Below the pieces are notes generated by a model. It worked only from the letters and a program-made list of their open reading frames with translations, ran no database searches and was not told the origin of the DNA. A stretch of DNA of 64,000 nt, from contig NZ_JAHFVK010000003.1 in the NCBI RefSeq assembly GCF_018599195.1, forward strand, positions 1-64,000. Direction: 5' to 3'. The translations under genes were made by a program, and so were the position numbers. The DNA comes from Croceibacterium selenioxidans. GTDB lineage: Bacteria > Pseudomonadota > Alphaproteobacteria > Sphingomonadales > Sphingomonadaceae. Each line of letters starts with the position of its first letter. Positions within the stretch are counted from its first letter, which is position 1. This document shows positions 8,354-17,321 of this stretch, piece after piece.

Positions 8354-9337
8354 ATGAAGCTACTGTCTACCTTGGCCCTTGCGCTCCTGGCCACGGCCGC
8401 ATCCGCGCAGGAGAGTGCGCCGCAAGCCACTCCAACGTCCATCGTCGCCGGTGCGCCGGTGAGCGACTGGCGGGCGATCGACCCGGCGAACTTGCTGGTG
8501 ATGACCCTCGCACCCGACAGCAGCGGGAAGCCCAGGCAGGTCGTGATCCAACTCGTTCCCGCTCCGTTTAGCGAAGGATGGGTGGGGAACATCCGGACAT
8601 TGGCGGGCCAACACTGGTGGGACGGAACCACGGTCTATCGGGTGGTCGACAACTGGGTGTCTCAGTGGGGCGACGGCGAGGACGATAAGCCCGATGCCAA
8701 GCCGCTGCCCGAAGGCCTGAAGGTCATCCCCGAAAGCGAATACACCGCGCCCATGACCTGCGAGGTCTATAAGTACGACGGGAAAGTCCTCGACGAGCGG
8801 TGCGCGCCGGCGTTCGCCGCGATCGAGGCGATCGACCCCTACGTCATGCAGGGCCAGACCGGCTTCTCAGGCGGTTGGCCAGTGGCCTTCATGCTCACTC
8901 CAGAGGGCAACCGAATCTGGCCGACGCACTGTTACGGCACCGTGGGCGTGGCGCGCGATCTGTCGCCTGACACCGGGACGGGAGCGGAGCTCTACGCGGT
9001 GATCGGCCACGCACCGCGTGCACTCGATCGAAACATCGCCGTGGTCGGCCGGGTGATCGAAGGGATTGAGCATCTCTCCACCCTGCCGCGCGGAAAGGGT
9101 GAGGCGGGGGTCTATGACGATCCCGCGCTCAAGGTGCCGATCGTCTCTGTTCGGCTCGGCAACGACATGCCCGAAGCAGACCGGCCGCATTTCGAATTCC
9201 TCGCCAGCGACAGTGCGAGCTTTGCCCAACTGATGAAGGTGCGCGCCAACCGGAGCGACGAGTTCTACAAGGTCCCCGCGGGCGGCGTGGACGTATGCAA
9301 CGTGCCGGTGCCAATGCGGCGAGCGGCGTCTCGATGA
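8354..9337 (+). CDS. Periplasmic cyclophilin-type peptidylprolyl isomerase
   Basis: This 327-aa protein starts with a clear signal peptide (MKLLSTLALALLATAASA, then QES). The cyclophilin core is visible but diverged: TTVYRVVDNWVSQWGD stands where the classical FHRV...FMIQGGD is found, keeping the catalytic Arg and Gln; GQTGFSGGWPVAF and CYGTVGVARD follow. It probably assists folding of exported proteins. GGTGGGG lies just before the ATG. The stop overlaps the start of the next gene (ATGA). Confidence 0.85.
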   Translation: MKLLSTLALALLATAASAQESAPQATPTSIVAGAPVSDWRAIDPANLLVMTLAPDSSGKPRQVVIQLVPAPFSEGWVGNIRTLAGQHWWDGTTVYRVVDNWVSQWGDGEDDKPDAKPLPEGLKVIPESEYTAPMTCEVYKYDGKVLDERCAPAFAAIEAIDPYVMQGQTGFSGGWPVAFMLTPEGNRIWPTHCYGTVGVARDLSPDTGTGAELYAVIGHAPRALDRNIAVVGRVIEGIEHLSTLPRGKGEAGVYDDPALKVPIVSVRLGNDMPEADRPHFEFLASDSASFAQLMKVRANRSDEFYKVPAGGVDVCNVPVPMRRAASR

Positions 9338-9660
9338 ACCCCGCCCTGGTCCGCTTTGCTGCCCCGTTGCAGATATGGACCAACGAGGCGGAGAACAGTT
9401 CGGTCGGTTTTGTGATACTGCCCGCCGAAGCCGCCGAACAAGTCGCCGGACATGAGCTCGTGCGACGGCTGGAGCTCGGCAAGCGTCGCGGCTTCGGATC
9501 GGTCAAAGTGACGGCAACCATCGGCGATAGCACGTGGGACACGTCGGTCTTCCCGCAGAAGGGCCGCGAGAGTTGGTTCATGGCCGTGAAGGTAGCGGTC
9601 CGCCGGGCCGAAGGGATCGAGGAAGGTCACTTGGTCGAGGTCGAGCTGGAGCTCCACTAG
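9334..9660 (+). CDS. DUF1905 domain protein
   Basis: This 108-aa protein starts at the ATG at 9334, overlapping the preceding stop by four bases. The pattern APLQIWTNE...WGFVILP-like start, RRGFGSVKVTATIGDSTWDTSVFPQ and YxxxVKVAVRRAEGIEEGH matches the small beta-barrel DUF1905 family, whose biochemical role is not established. An alternative start at 9295 would lie inside the isomerase gene. It is coupled to the isomerase, but I know of no functional connection. Confidence 0.85.
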   Translation: MNPALVRFAAPLQIWTNEAENSSVGFVILPAEAAEQVAGHELVRRLELGKRRGFGSVKVTATIGDSTWDTSVFPQKGRESWFMAVKVAVRRAEGIEEGHLVEVELELH

Positions 9661-9695
9661 ATACTCCCCCAGAGTCTCGCCCGTCAGGAGCCATT

Positions 9696-11777
9696 CTAGA
9701 TGCGCTCTGCCTCCGCCACGGCGTCGCTCGCCCGGAGTGCGCTGACGATGCGCGTGAGATGGGCGAGGTCCTGCACTTCCATGTCCACCTCGTAGGTGTG
9801 GAAGGGATCGTCGAGCTCTGTTTGCTCCAGAGTGATCACGTTCGCGCGGTTCTTGGCGAAGATGCCGGCCATCTCCGCCAGGGTGCCCAGCCGGTGGTAG
9901 AGCACCACACGCAGCCGTCCGACCGCGCCCTGTGAACGCTCTCCCCACGACAGGTCGATCCAGTCGGCATCGACGCCGTTGGCCAGCTCCATGCAGTCGA
10001 TCGCGTGGACTTCCACCCCTTCGCCCTTGCGCCTGAGGCCGACGATCCGGTCCCCCGGAACAGGGTGGCAGCATTCGGCGAGCGTGAAGCCCATGCCGGG
10101 GGTCAGGCCCTTGATTGATATTGCTCGCGCCTGCGTCGGCTCATCCGGAAGGTCGACGGTGCTTCCGGGAACGAGCGCTTCCATCACCTCGCGATCGTCC
10201 ACCTTGGCAGCGCCGATGGCGTACATCAGGTCTTCCTCGTCTTCGAGGTCGAGGCGCTCCGCGGCCGAGGCGATCGCCTTCTTGCCGACCTTGGCGGGCA
10301 GACGCTCGGCGATCTGGTTGAACAACTCGCGTCCGATCGTGACGACTTCCGCCCGTTCCTTCGCCCGCACCGAGCGGCGGATCGAAGCGCGCGCCTTGCC
10401 CGTCACCACGAAGGCCAGCCATGAGAGCTGAGGCTCCGCGTTGGCGCCCTTGATGATCTCAACGACGTCGCCGTTGTTGAGCGGCGTGCGCAGGGGCATG
10501 TGGCGGCCGTTGATCTTGGCGCCCACGGTATGCGCGCCCAGGTCGGTGTGAACGGCAAAGGCGAAGTCGACCGGCGTCGCGCCCTTTGGAAGCTGGAACA
10601 ACGCGCCTTTCGGGGTAAAGGCGAAGATGCGGTCCTGGTAGATCGCCAGCCTGGTGTGTTCGAGCAGCTCTTCGGCGTCGTGGCTGGAATCGACGATCTC
10701 GATCAGGTCGCGCAGCCAGCCGACCTGGCCATCGGGCTTGTCTCCCTGCTTGTAGGCCCAGTGAGCGGCGAGGCCAAACTCGTTCAGGCGATGCATCTCA
10801 CGAGTGCGGATTTGCACCTCGACGCGCATCGAGTTCTCGAAGATCAATGAGGTGTGGAGCGAGCGGTAGCCGTTGGTCTTGGGGGTCGAGATATAGTCCT
10901 TGAACCGGCCGGGCACGAACTGCCACGCCTGGTGCAACACCCCGAGTGCGCTGTAGCAATCGCCGACCGACTCTGCGAGGACGCGGAAGGCCATGATGTC
11001 GGTGATCTGTTCGAAGCTGACGTGCCGTTCGGCCATCTTCTTCCAGATCGAATAGGGGTGCTTCTCGCGGCCCCAGACCTCGACCTTCATGCCCGCTGCG
11101 GCCAGGGCCTGCTTGATCTTGAGCGCGATCGCATCGACCTGCCCACCTTCGGAACTGCGGATCTGTTCGAGCCGCCCGGTGATCGTGGCGTAGGCTTCGG
11201 GTTCGAGTTGCTCGAACGCGAGCAGCTGCATCTCGCGCATGTATTCGTACATGCCCACACGCTCGGCAAGCGGGGCGTAGATATCCATCGTCTCGCGGGC
11301 GATGCGCTTGCGCTTCTCCGGGCTCTTGATGAAGTGCAGCGTGCGCATGTTGTGTAGCCGGTCGCCGAGCTTGACCAGGAGCACGCGGATGTCCTCGCTC
11401 ATCGCGAGGAAAAACTTGCGCAGGTTTTCGGCCACGCGCTCGTTCTCGGCCAACTGTTCGATCTTGGAGAGCTTGGTGACTCCGTCGACCAGCTTGGCGA
11501 CGTCGGGGCCGAAGTTCTTCTCGATGTCCTCGATTGTCGCCAGCGTGTCTTCAACCGTGTCGTGAAGCAGCGCGGTGACGATCGTCTCCTGGTCGAGCTT
11601 GAGGTCGGTCATCAGGCCGGCCACCTCGACCGGATGGCTGAAGTAGGGGTCACCGCTCGCGCGTTTCTGGGAGCCGTGCTTCTGCACGGTGTAGACATAG
11701 GCGCGGTTGAGCAACGCCTCATCGGCGTCGGGGTCATAAGCTTTGACCCGCTCCACAAGTTCGTACTGTCGCAGCAT
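9696..11777 (-). CDS. rel: Bifunctional (p)ppGpp synthetase/hydrolase (RelA/SpoT)
   Basis: This 693-aa enzyme makes and degrades (p)ppGpp, the stringent-response alarmone. The order is an N-terminal HD hydrolase (FSHPVEVAG near 47-53; LHDTVED 71-77), the synthetase domain (FKDYISTPKTNGYRSLHT near residue 300), a TGS domain (FAFTPKGALFQLPKGATPVDFAFAVH) and a C-terminal ACT domain (VVLYHRLGTLAEMAGIFAKN). An intact HD motif together with an intact synthetase loop indicates a bifunctional Rel, the usual single long RSH enzyme of alphaproteobacteria. I choose the ATG at 11777 (MLRQYELVERV); 11813 is possible. It is a lone gene on this strand. Confidence 0.95.
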   Translation of the reverse strand: MLRQYELVERVKAYDPDADEALLNRAYVYTVQKHGSQKRASGDPYFSHPVEVAGLMTDLKLDQETIVTALLHDTVEDTLATIEDIEKNFGPDVAKLVDGVTKLSKIEQLAENERVAENLRKFFLAMSEDIRVLLVKLGDRLHNMRTLHFIKSPEKRKRIARETMDIYAPLAERVGMYEYMREMQLLAFEQLEPEAYATITGRLEQIRSSEGGQVDAIALKIKQALAAAGMKVEVWGREKHPYSIWKKMAERHVSFEQITDIMAFRVLAESVGDCYSALGVLHQAWQFVPGRFKDYISTPKTNGYRSLHTSLIFENSMRVEVQIRTREMHRLNEFGLAAHWAYKQGDKPDGQVGWLRDLIEIVDSSHDAEELLEHTRLAIYQDRIFAFTPKGALFQLPKGATPVDFAFAVHTDLGAHTVGAKINGRHMPLRTPLNNGDVVEIIKGANAEPQLSWLAFVVTGKARASIRRSVRAKERAEVVTIGRELFNQIAERLPAKVGKKAIASAAERLDLEDEEDLMYAIGAAKVDDREVMEALVPGSTVDLPDEPTQARAISIKGLTPGMGFTLAECCHPVPGDRIVGLRRKGEGVEVHAIDCMELANGVDADWIDLSWGERSQGAVGRLRVVLYHRLGTLAEMAGIFAKNRANVITLEQTELDDPFHTYEVDMEVQDLAHLTRIVSALRASDAVAEAERI

Positions 11778-11888
11778 TACACCTGATGTGCGTTGCAGCG
11801 CGGCGGGGGGCAAGGGGGCTTTTTCCGCTGGTGCGTCAGGACAGGCATATCTGTTGCGTTTACATAACGGATAGGCTTATATGCGCGC

Positions 11889-12152
11889 ATGAGCGCACGA
11901 ATATACAATCGCATCGCTGTGTTCCGCGCCGAAGTCGGAATGACGCGCAAGGCGCTCGCCGAAAAAGTCGGCGTCAATCCGCAGACGATCGGGTTCCTGG
12001 AGCGCGGGGACTACAACCCCAGCCTTGAGCTCGCCCTGCGTGTCTCCCAGGTGTTCAAGGTGCCGGTCGAGCTGCTGTTTTCCTTTACCCCATTCCCGAG
12101 CGTGGCGGCGACGCTGCTCGGCCAGGAGAGTGATAATGCCTTACAAGGGTGA
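11889..12152 (+). CDS. Xre-family transcriptional regulator
   Basis: This 87-aa protein is almost entirely one helix-turn-helix (MTRKALAEKVGVNPQTIGFLERGDYNPSLELALRVSQVF), of the short YozG-like type often paired with a membrane protein. Its stop overlaps the next gene by 17 bases. The start codon sits on the 10-bp palindrome ATGCGCGCAT (11881-11890), a possible autoregulatory site. It probably controls the membrane-protein gene downstream. Confidence 0.85.
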   Translation: MSARIYNRIAVFRAEVGMTRKALAEKVGVNPQTIGFLERGDYNPSLELALRVSQVFKVPVELLFSFTPFPSVAATLLGQESDNALQG

Positions 12153-12663
12153 TCCGATCGCCGAGAAGCTCGACAAGCTGGCAGAGGCAACCGGGATGCC
12201 GCAGCTCTCGCGCCGGCTGGCCAACCGATATCCGGTCCGCTTCCGGATCGTGCCCCTGATCTTGCTGGCCGTCGCTTTCGGCGGTTTATGGGCGCAGATC
12301 GCCGTCAGCGAGATCTACGGATACTTCGTAGTCATGTTTGCCTTCCTGGGGACCATGGCGCTCTTGCCATTCAGCCCGTTGAAGAAGGTTGGCCGCGGGT
12401 TCGACGAACGCGAAGCGGCGCTTGTGAAGTCCGGCCATTTCATCGGCCTTCTGGTTGCGGCGGGCCTCGTAGTGCTCGGATGCGTGTTCATCGGACTCGG
12501 TGTGGTTGCTTCAAAATTGGGCCTCGGCCACTTCTGGGCGCCGTCCAGAGTGACTGACTGGTTCGCGCTGGCGCTGTTGCTTGCTACGGTCGAAATCAAT
12601 GTCGCGATCCTGGCGGCCAGTGCCCGGCTGCCTTCAGACGATCCGAATGACGAGGACGAATGA
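12136..12663 (+). CDS. Integral membrane protein paired with the Xre regulator
   Basis: This 175-aa protein starts at the ATG at 12136, with AGGAGAG shortly upstream, inside the end of the regulator gene. It shows four hydrophobic segments (about residues 37-52, 57-78, 98-122 and 134-155) and a soluble acidic C-terminus (SDDPNDEDE). I do not recognise the family. Short Xre regulators coupled to small membrane proteins form a recurrent two-gene module in which the membrane protein may hold or sense for the regulator. Its TGA overlaps the next start (ATGA). Confidence 0.7.
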   Translation: MPYKGDPIAEKLDKLAEATGMPQLSRRLANRYPVRFRIVPLILLAVAFGGLWAQIAVSEIYGYFVVMFAFLGTMALLPFSPLKKVGRGFDEREAALVKSGHFIGLLVAAGLVVLGCVFIGLGVVASKLGLGHFWAPSRVTDWFALALLLATVEINVAILAASARLPSDDPNDEDE

Positions 12664-13796
12664 GCCCGCCAACGACCACGATCTTCGACCGCATGTCCGC
12701 CCTCGCGCGGGAGCTTGGCGCTATCAATCTGGGGCAGGGCTTCCCCGACTTGCCCGAGCCGCCAGAGCTGCTCGAGGCCGCGCAACGGGCTCTGGTCGAA
12801 AAGTCGAACCAGTACCCACCCATGCGCGGGCTCGCCGACCTGCGCGATGCCGTTGCGCGCTACTACGCCCGGGAGCAGGGACTGCAGATCGAGCCGGAAG
12901 AGGTCATCGTCACCTCTGGCGCGACCGAGGCCCTTGCTGCGGCCATCTTCGCCTTCCTACGGCCAGGTGACGAGGCGATCCTATTCCAGCCGTTTTACGA
13001 CGCCTATCTGCCCCTGGTGGAGCGCGCGGGCGGGGTGGCTCGCACGGTCAGTCTTGTTCCGCCGAGATGGTCCTTGCCGCTCGACCGGTTCGAGGCTGCG
13101 ATCGGTCCCAGGACTCGGCTGGTCATTCTCAACACGCCGAACAATCCGACCGGCACGCTGGTGGATGACGCCACGTTGGAAGCCCTGGGGGAGCTTTGCG
13201 AACGTCATGACCTCATCTTGCTATGCGATGAGGTGTGGGAAGGGATGATCTACGGCGGTGCGAAGCACATGTCCCCGCTCGCCCTCTCATCGTTGCGAGA
13301 GCGGGCCGTGAAGGTCGGATCGGCGGGCAAGATATTCTCGCTCACGGGCTGGAAGGTCGGCTGGGCTATCGCCGCGCCGCCCCTGGCCGAAGCGATCGCA
13401 CGGCAGCATCAGTACCTGACGTTCACCACGCCTACGCCGCTGCAATGGGCCGTGGCCGAGGGGCTGGGCTTGCCGACCGAATGGCATGCGGATCATCGCG
13501 CGCGCTACGAGGCGGGGCGGGACCGGCTGGTGAATGGGCTGACCGCGGCGGGCTATGCCTTGCTGCCGTCCCAGGGGACCTGGTTCGTTACAGTCGACCT
13601 CGCCGCGTCGGGCCTGCCGCCCGACGACGAAGCCGTTGCCGAGCGCCTGATCCGCGAGGTCGGTGTGGCGTCGATCCCGCCGTCGGTGTTTTACCGCGAC
13701 GATCCGGAGCGAGGCTACCTACGGCTATGCTTCGCCAAGGACGATGCGACGCTCGACGAGGCGATCGCGCGGTTGGCGCGGTTCAGGCAGGGCTGA
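12660..13796 (+). CDS. PLP-dependent class I/II aminotransferase
   Basis: This 378-aa fold-type I aminotransferase has the N-terminal NLGQGFPDLPEP, the TSGATEAL cofactor-binding loop, NTPNNPTG, DEVWEGMIY and the Schiff-base Lys224 in SAGKIFSLTGWKVGW. The closest pattern is the kynurenine/methionine aminotransferase group (YbdL-like). The amino donor cannot be read from the sequence. It overlaps the membrane-protein gene by four bases, so all three genes of this operon are coupled. Confidence 0.9.
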   Translation: MSPPTTTIFDRMSALARELGAINLGQGFPDLPEPPELLEAAQRALVEKSNQYPPMRGLADLRDAVARYYAREQGLQIEPEEVIVTSGATEALAAAIFAFLRPGDEAILFQPFYDAYLPLVERAGGVARTVSLVPPRWSLPLDRFEAAIGPRTRLVILNTPNNPTGTLVDDATLEALGELCERHDLILLCDEVWEGMIYGGAKHMSPLALSSLRERAVKVGSAGKIFSLTGWKVGWAIAAPPLAEAIARQHQYLTFTTPTPLQWAVAEGLGLPTEWHADHRARYEAGRDRLVNGLTAAGYALLPSQGTWFVTVDLAASGLPPDDEAVAERLIREVGVASIPPSVFYRDDPERGYLRLCFAKDDATLDEAIARLARFRQG

Positions 13797-13810
13797 ACGT
13801 CGCGCCGGCG

Positions 13811-13893
13811 TCCTTCGACAGGCTCAGGACGAACGGAAGTCGGGAGGAATCCAGTAACCCCGAAAGTCCGTTCGTGGTGAGCTGGTCGAACCC
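13811..13893. repeat. Sphingomonad-type intergenic palindromic repeat, copy 1
   Basis: TCCTTCGACAGGCTCAGGAC followed by GAACGG (13811-13836) faces CCGTTCGTGGTGAGCTGG followed by TCGAACC (13868-13892), separated by 31 bp, so the unit folds into a large imperfect hairpin between two convergent genes. The same two halves occur at 18689-18776. It looks like a REP/MITE-type element and could also end transcription. Confidence 0.8.
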
Positions 13894-13913
13894 CTCAAGC
13901 ACCGCGCTCAGGA

Positions 13914-15803
13914 TCACCCGCCCGAGGTGACCAACTTGTCGACGGACCCCTGCGTCACCGAGTGATAACCCGCCCGCGTTTCGGCATAGATACGCTTGGC
14001 GATCGGCTGGCCCCACTCGCCTTGACCCCACAGCGCCTCGAACAGCGGCAGGACGAACTTCCGGCGGCCGACCTGCGAGAGAAACTTTTCCGCCACGGGA
14101 ACGGCCGGGTCGTAGCGATTGGCCAGCGCCAGCTCGAGCCAGGCGAACAGGACTTCGCTGTTGCCCGAGTGCGAAAGGCCGAGGTCACGGTCGAGCCGGT
14201 CAAGCTCATCATGGCTGAGCTTGCGCGGCAGCTTGGCGAGCAGGCGTTGGCGCTCGGCGGTGGTCCAGCCCGCCCAGGCTTCCGGATCGATGAAATGGGA
14301 AGAGGGATAATGCGCGGCCGCACCGTCAACTTCAGCGAAGGCCGAAGCTGCCGGGCGCGCGACATTCGAGGGCAGGCCCGGTGCATAGACCCACTGGTCG
14401 AGCATGAGCTGCTCTTCGAGTTGGGCATCCCCCGCGATCAGATGCTCGCGCATGTCGGCGACGATCATCGCCGAAGTCGCGGGTTGGAAGGCGTGGCTGT
14501 CGAACCACTGGCGCAACCAGGCGTCGAACCGTTCGCGGCCGACGGCTTTTTCGACGGTGCGCAAGAATACCGCGCCCTTGTCGTAAACGATGCCGGACTC
14601 GCTGTCGTCCGGGCCGTCGGTGCCCTTTGGCAGATGCAGCGCCGTAACGGGCGAATCCGCACCCTTTTCCGCCAGCACCGTCTCGATTTCGGCAAAGCTC
14701 AGCGCAGCTTCCTGGCTTGCCCGGCGCGAACCGTAGAGAGCCTCGACGATGCGGTTCTCGAAGTAGCTGGTCACGCCCTCATTGAGCCACGAGTCCGACC
14801 AGTTGGCATTGGTGACGAGGTTGCCCGACCAGGAATGCGCCAGTTCGTGCGCAACGAGGCCCGTCAGGCTGCGGTCGCCGGCGATGAACGTCGGCGTGAG
14901 GAAGGTCATCACCGGGTTTTCCATGCCGCCATAGGGAAAGCTCGGCGGCAGGACGATCATGTCGTAGCGGCCCCAGCGATAGGGGCCGTAAAGCGCCTCT
15001 GCGGCTTCGACCATTTTTTCGGTGTCAGCTAGTTCGGCCGCAGCGGCGTCGAGCATCGAAGGTTCGGTCCACACGCCGGTACGGGGGCCAAGCTCGCGGA
15101 AGGCGATGTCGCCCGCGGCTATGGCGATCAGGTAAGGCGCGACCGGCTTGTCCATCGAGAAGCGGAAGGCACGGGTGCCGCCAAGATCCTCGGGCTCGCC
15201 GACCTTGAGGCCGGACATGACCACGGTCAGCGGCTTGGGCGCGACGATGCGCGCTTCCCAGGTCTGGCGAATGCCGGGGCTGTCCTGGGTTGGGACCCAG
15301 CTGCGGTTGAGGATCGCCTGGCCTTGGCTCAGCAGATAGGGAAACTTGCCGCCAGCGGTTTGCTCTGGTGTGAGCCATTGCAGCGCCTCGGCTTCGGGCG
15401 CGGCAGCGTACGTGACCACGATGCGACGGGCCTTGCCGATGCTGACGGTGACCGGCGCGCCCTTGCCTTCGACCTCTTGACCGACAGTGAAGGGCAGCGC
15501 CCGTCCCGCGTCGTCGGTAATCCGGGCGATCTGCAGCCCCTCGCTGTCCAGAACGACCGTGTCCGCATCAGGCCGGGCGGCGATGTCGAGCGTGGCGGTG
15601 CCGCCCACGCTCTTGGCTTCGAAATCGAGCGCGAGATCGAGCGCAACATGGGTCACTCGCGCCACTTCGGGCTGGGCAAAGCTCCACGGATCGCGCGCGT
15701 CATCGCTCAAGAGCACCGGAGAAACCAACTCAGCGGACTGCGCCTGCGCGGGGACGGCGGCAACGGACGCCAGGAGCAAGGCAAGCGGGGCAGCGAAACG
15801 CAT
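13914..15803 (-). CDS. M1 family metalloaminopeptidase (LTA4-hydrolase-like), exported
   Basis: This 629-aa protein starts at the ATG at 15803 with GGAGA upstream, and has a signal peptide ending in AQA before QSA. The M1 exopeptidase motif GGMENPVMTF (near residue 290), the zinc site HELAHSW with the downstream NEG (near 317-340), and the C-terminal armadillo-like region (SEVLFAWLELALANRYDP) match leukotriene A4 hydrolase-type aminopeptidases. It would trim N-terminal residues from peptides in the periplasm. The longer reading from 15884 lacks support. It is monocistronic here. Confidence 0.93.
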   Translation of the reverse strand: MRFAAPLALLLASVAAVPAQAQSAELVSPVLLSDDARDPWSFAQPEVARVTHVALDLALDFEAKSVGGTATLDIAARPDADTVVLDSEGLQIARITDDAGRALPFTVGQEVEGKGAPVTVSIGKARRIVVTYAAAPEAEALQWLTPEQTAGGKFPYLLSQGQAILNRSWVPTQDSPGIRQTWEARIVAPKPLTVVMSGLKVGEPEDLGGTRAFRFSMDKPVAPYLIAIAAGDIAFRELGPRTGVWTEPSMLDAAAAELADTEKMVEAAEALYGPYRWGRYDMIVLPPSFPYGGMENPVMTFLTPTFIAGDRSLTGLVAHELAHSWSGNLVTNANWSDSWLNEGVTSYFENRIVEALYGSRRASQEAALSFAEIETVLAEKGADSPVTALHLPKGTDGPDDSESGIVYDKGAVFLRTVEKAVGRERFDAWLRQWFDSHAFQPATSAMIVADMREHLIAGDAQLEEQLMLDQWVYAPGLPSNVARPAASAFAEVDGAAAHYPSSHFIDPEAWAGWTTAERQRLLAKLPRKLSHDELDRLDRDLGLSHSGNSEVLFAWLELALANRYDPAVPVAEKFLSQVGRRKFVLPLFEALWGQGEWGQPIAKRIYAETRAGYHSVTQGSVDKLVTSGG

Positions 15804-15907
15804 TCGAATCTCCGGAGAGGGGCAGGAAGTTTCGCGTGTAACGATAGGGAGCTGAACGAGAGTTGTCACCACGGGCGGGCTCATTGCCCGCCGGAGTCGC
15901 GCAAAGC

Positions 15908-16336
15908 TCAGTTCTTGGCGCGCAAACCTGCCGCTTCGATCGCTGCGAGCGCGCAGGCTTCGTCATTGTCGCTCGTGTCACCGGTAACGCCGATCGCGCC
16001 GACCACCGTGCCGCTTCCATCGCAGATGATCACTCCACCGGCCGCCGGGACCATTCCGCCTTCGCTCATCGTGTCGACCGCGGCGATGAAGTGGGGACGG
16101 TCGACCGCCATGTCGCCAATGGTGCGGCTCGATACGCCCAGCGCCAGTGCGCCCGCCGCCTTGCCGCCCGCCAGCTTGACCCGCATGTTCGAAGCGCCGT
16201 CCTGGCGCTGGCAGGCGATCAGGTAGCCGCCCGGATCATGGATGGTGACGGTGAGCGGCTTGAGGCCAAGCTCGGCGCCCTTGGCCAGGGCGGCTTCGAT
16301 CAGGGTGTTGGCTTGGGCGAGGTTCAGGCGATGCAT
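15908..16336 (-). CDS. GlcG/HbpS family heme-binding-like protein
   Basis: This 142-aa protein shows the compact GlcG/HbpS (DUF336) fold pattern: LTVTIHDPGGYLIACQRQDGAS near the N-terminus, then VPAAGGVIICDGSGTVVGAIGVTGDTSDNDEACALAAI. Members bind heme or act beside oxidoreductases; the exact role here is unknown. It lies four bases after hemF on the same strand, so it is likely cotranscribed with a heme-biosynthesis gene, which fits a heme-related function. Confidence 0.85.
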   Translation of the reverse strand: MHRLNLAQANTLIEAALAKGAELGLKPLTVTIHDPGGYLIACQRQDGASNMRVKLAGGKAAGALALGVSSRTIGDMAVDRPHFIAAVDTMSEGGMVPAAGGVIICDGSGTVVGAIGVTGDTSDNDEACALAAIEAAGLRAKN

Positions 16337-16340
16337 GGCT

Positions 16341-17195
16341 TCAACTCCACTTAACCTCGGGCGGCAGGCTCATCAGGATCGCGTCGATATTGCCGCCGGT
16401 CTTGAGGCCGAACAAGGTGCCACGGTCATAGACCAGATTGAATTCGACATAACGCCCGCGCCACTCGAGCTGGGCTTCCTTTTCCGCCGGTGTCCACTCC
16501 TGTCCCATGCGCTTGCGCACGATCCGGGGAAATACGTCGAGGAACGCCTCGCCCACATCCTTGGTGAAGGCGAAGTTGCGGTCCCATTCGGGATCGTCGG
16601 CGCACTCGAGGTGGTCGTAGAAGATTCCGCCCACCCCGCGCGCCACGTTGCGGTGAGGGATGAAAAAGTACTCGTCGGCCCACTTCTTGAACCGCTCGTA
16701 GTAAGTGGGATTGTGCGCGGCGCACGCGGCGCGGAAGCGAGCGTGAAATTCCTCGGTGTCTTCCTCGTAGGGAATTGGCGGATTGAGGTCTGCCCCGCCG
16801 CCAAACCACGCCTTGCCGGTGGTGAGGAACCGAGTGTTCATATGCACCGCGGGCACGTGCGGATTAGTCATGTGGGCGACGAGGCTGATGCCCGTCGCCG
16901 TGAAACCGGGATTCTCGTCAGCACCGTGAATTGTCCGCGCGAATTCGGGCGAGAACTGCCCCGAGACAGTCGAGACGTTGACTCCGACCTTCTCGAACAC
17001 CTTGCCCTTCATCACCCCGCGCACGCCGCCACCGGGATTCTCGTTGCCGGCTTCCTGGCGATCCCAGCCGATGTACTCGAACCCGGCGTCCGAGCCGGCT
17101 TCGCGCTCGATCGCTTCGAATTCGGCGCAAATGCGGTCACGCAGGCTTTCGAACCAATCCTTGGCGCGGGCGGTGTGGGGGGTCCAGTCGATCAT
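16341..17195 (-). CDS. hemF: Oxygen-dependent coproporphyrinogen III oxidase
   Basis: This 284-aa enzyme catalyses the aerobic oxidative decarboxylation of coproporphyrinogen III to protoporphyrinogen IX in heme synthesis. The family signature is complete: GGGVRGVMKGKVFEKVGVN, VHMNTRF, WFGGGADLNPPIPYEED, YEFNLVYDRGTLFGL-like (VEFNLVYDRGT). The length is normal. The start is ATG 17195 (MIDWTPHTARAKDW); the longer open frame to 17810 is antisense to pdeM. The GlcG/HbpS-like gene follows directly. Confidence 0.96.
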   Translation of the reverse strand: MIDWTPHTARAKDWFESLRDRICAEFEAIEREAGSDAGFEYIGWDRQEAGNENPGGGVRGVMKGKVFEKVGVNVSTVSGQFSPEFARTIHGADENPGFTATGISLVAHMTNPHVPAVHMNTRFLTTGKAWFGGGADLNPPIPYEEDTEEFHARFRAACAAHNPTYYERFKKWADEYFFIPHRNVARGVGGIFYDHLECADDPEWDRNFAFTKDVGEAFLDVFPRIVRKRMGQEWTPAEKEAQLEWRGRYVEFNLVYDRGTLFGLKTGGNIDAILMSLPPEVKWS

Positions 17196-17321
17196 CAAGT
17201 CCTCACTTGCAGGAGATGGGGTATCGCCCGCATCTGCCCGGCCTCGCAACTCGCCGCATTGACGAGCCTCAAGCGGCCCGGTTCCCTTGCCAAAGCCGCC
17301 GGTCGGGGGCAAGGGAAGCAA

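Noticed and set aside
16242-17321. Plus-strand extension of the PdeM frame upstream over hemF
   Set aside because: It is antisense to hemF, which has all family motifs. PdeM homology begins at 17322.
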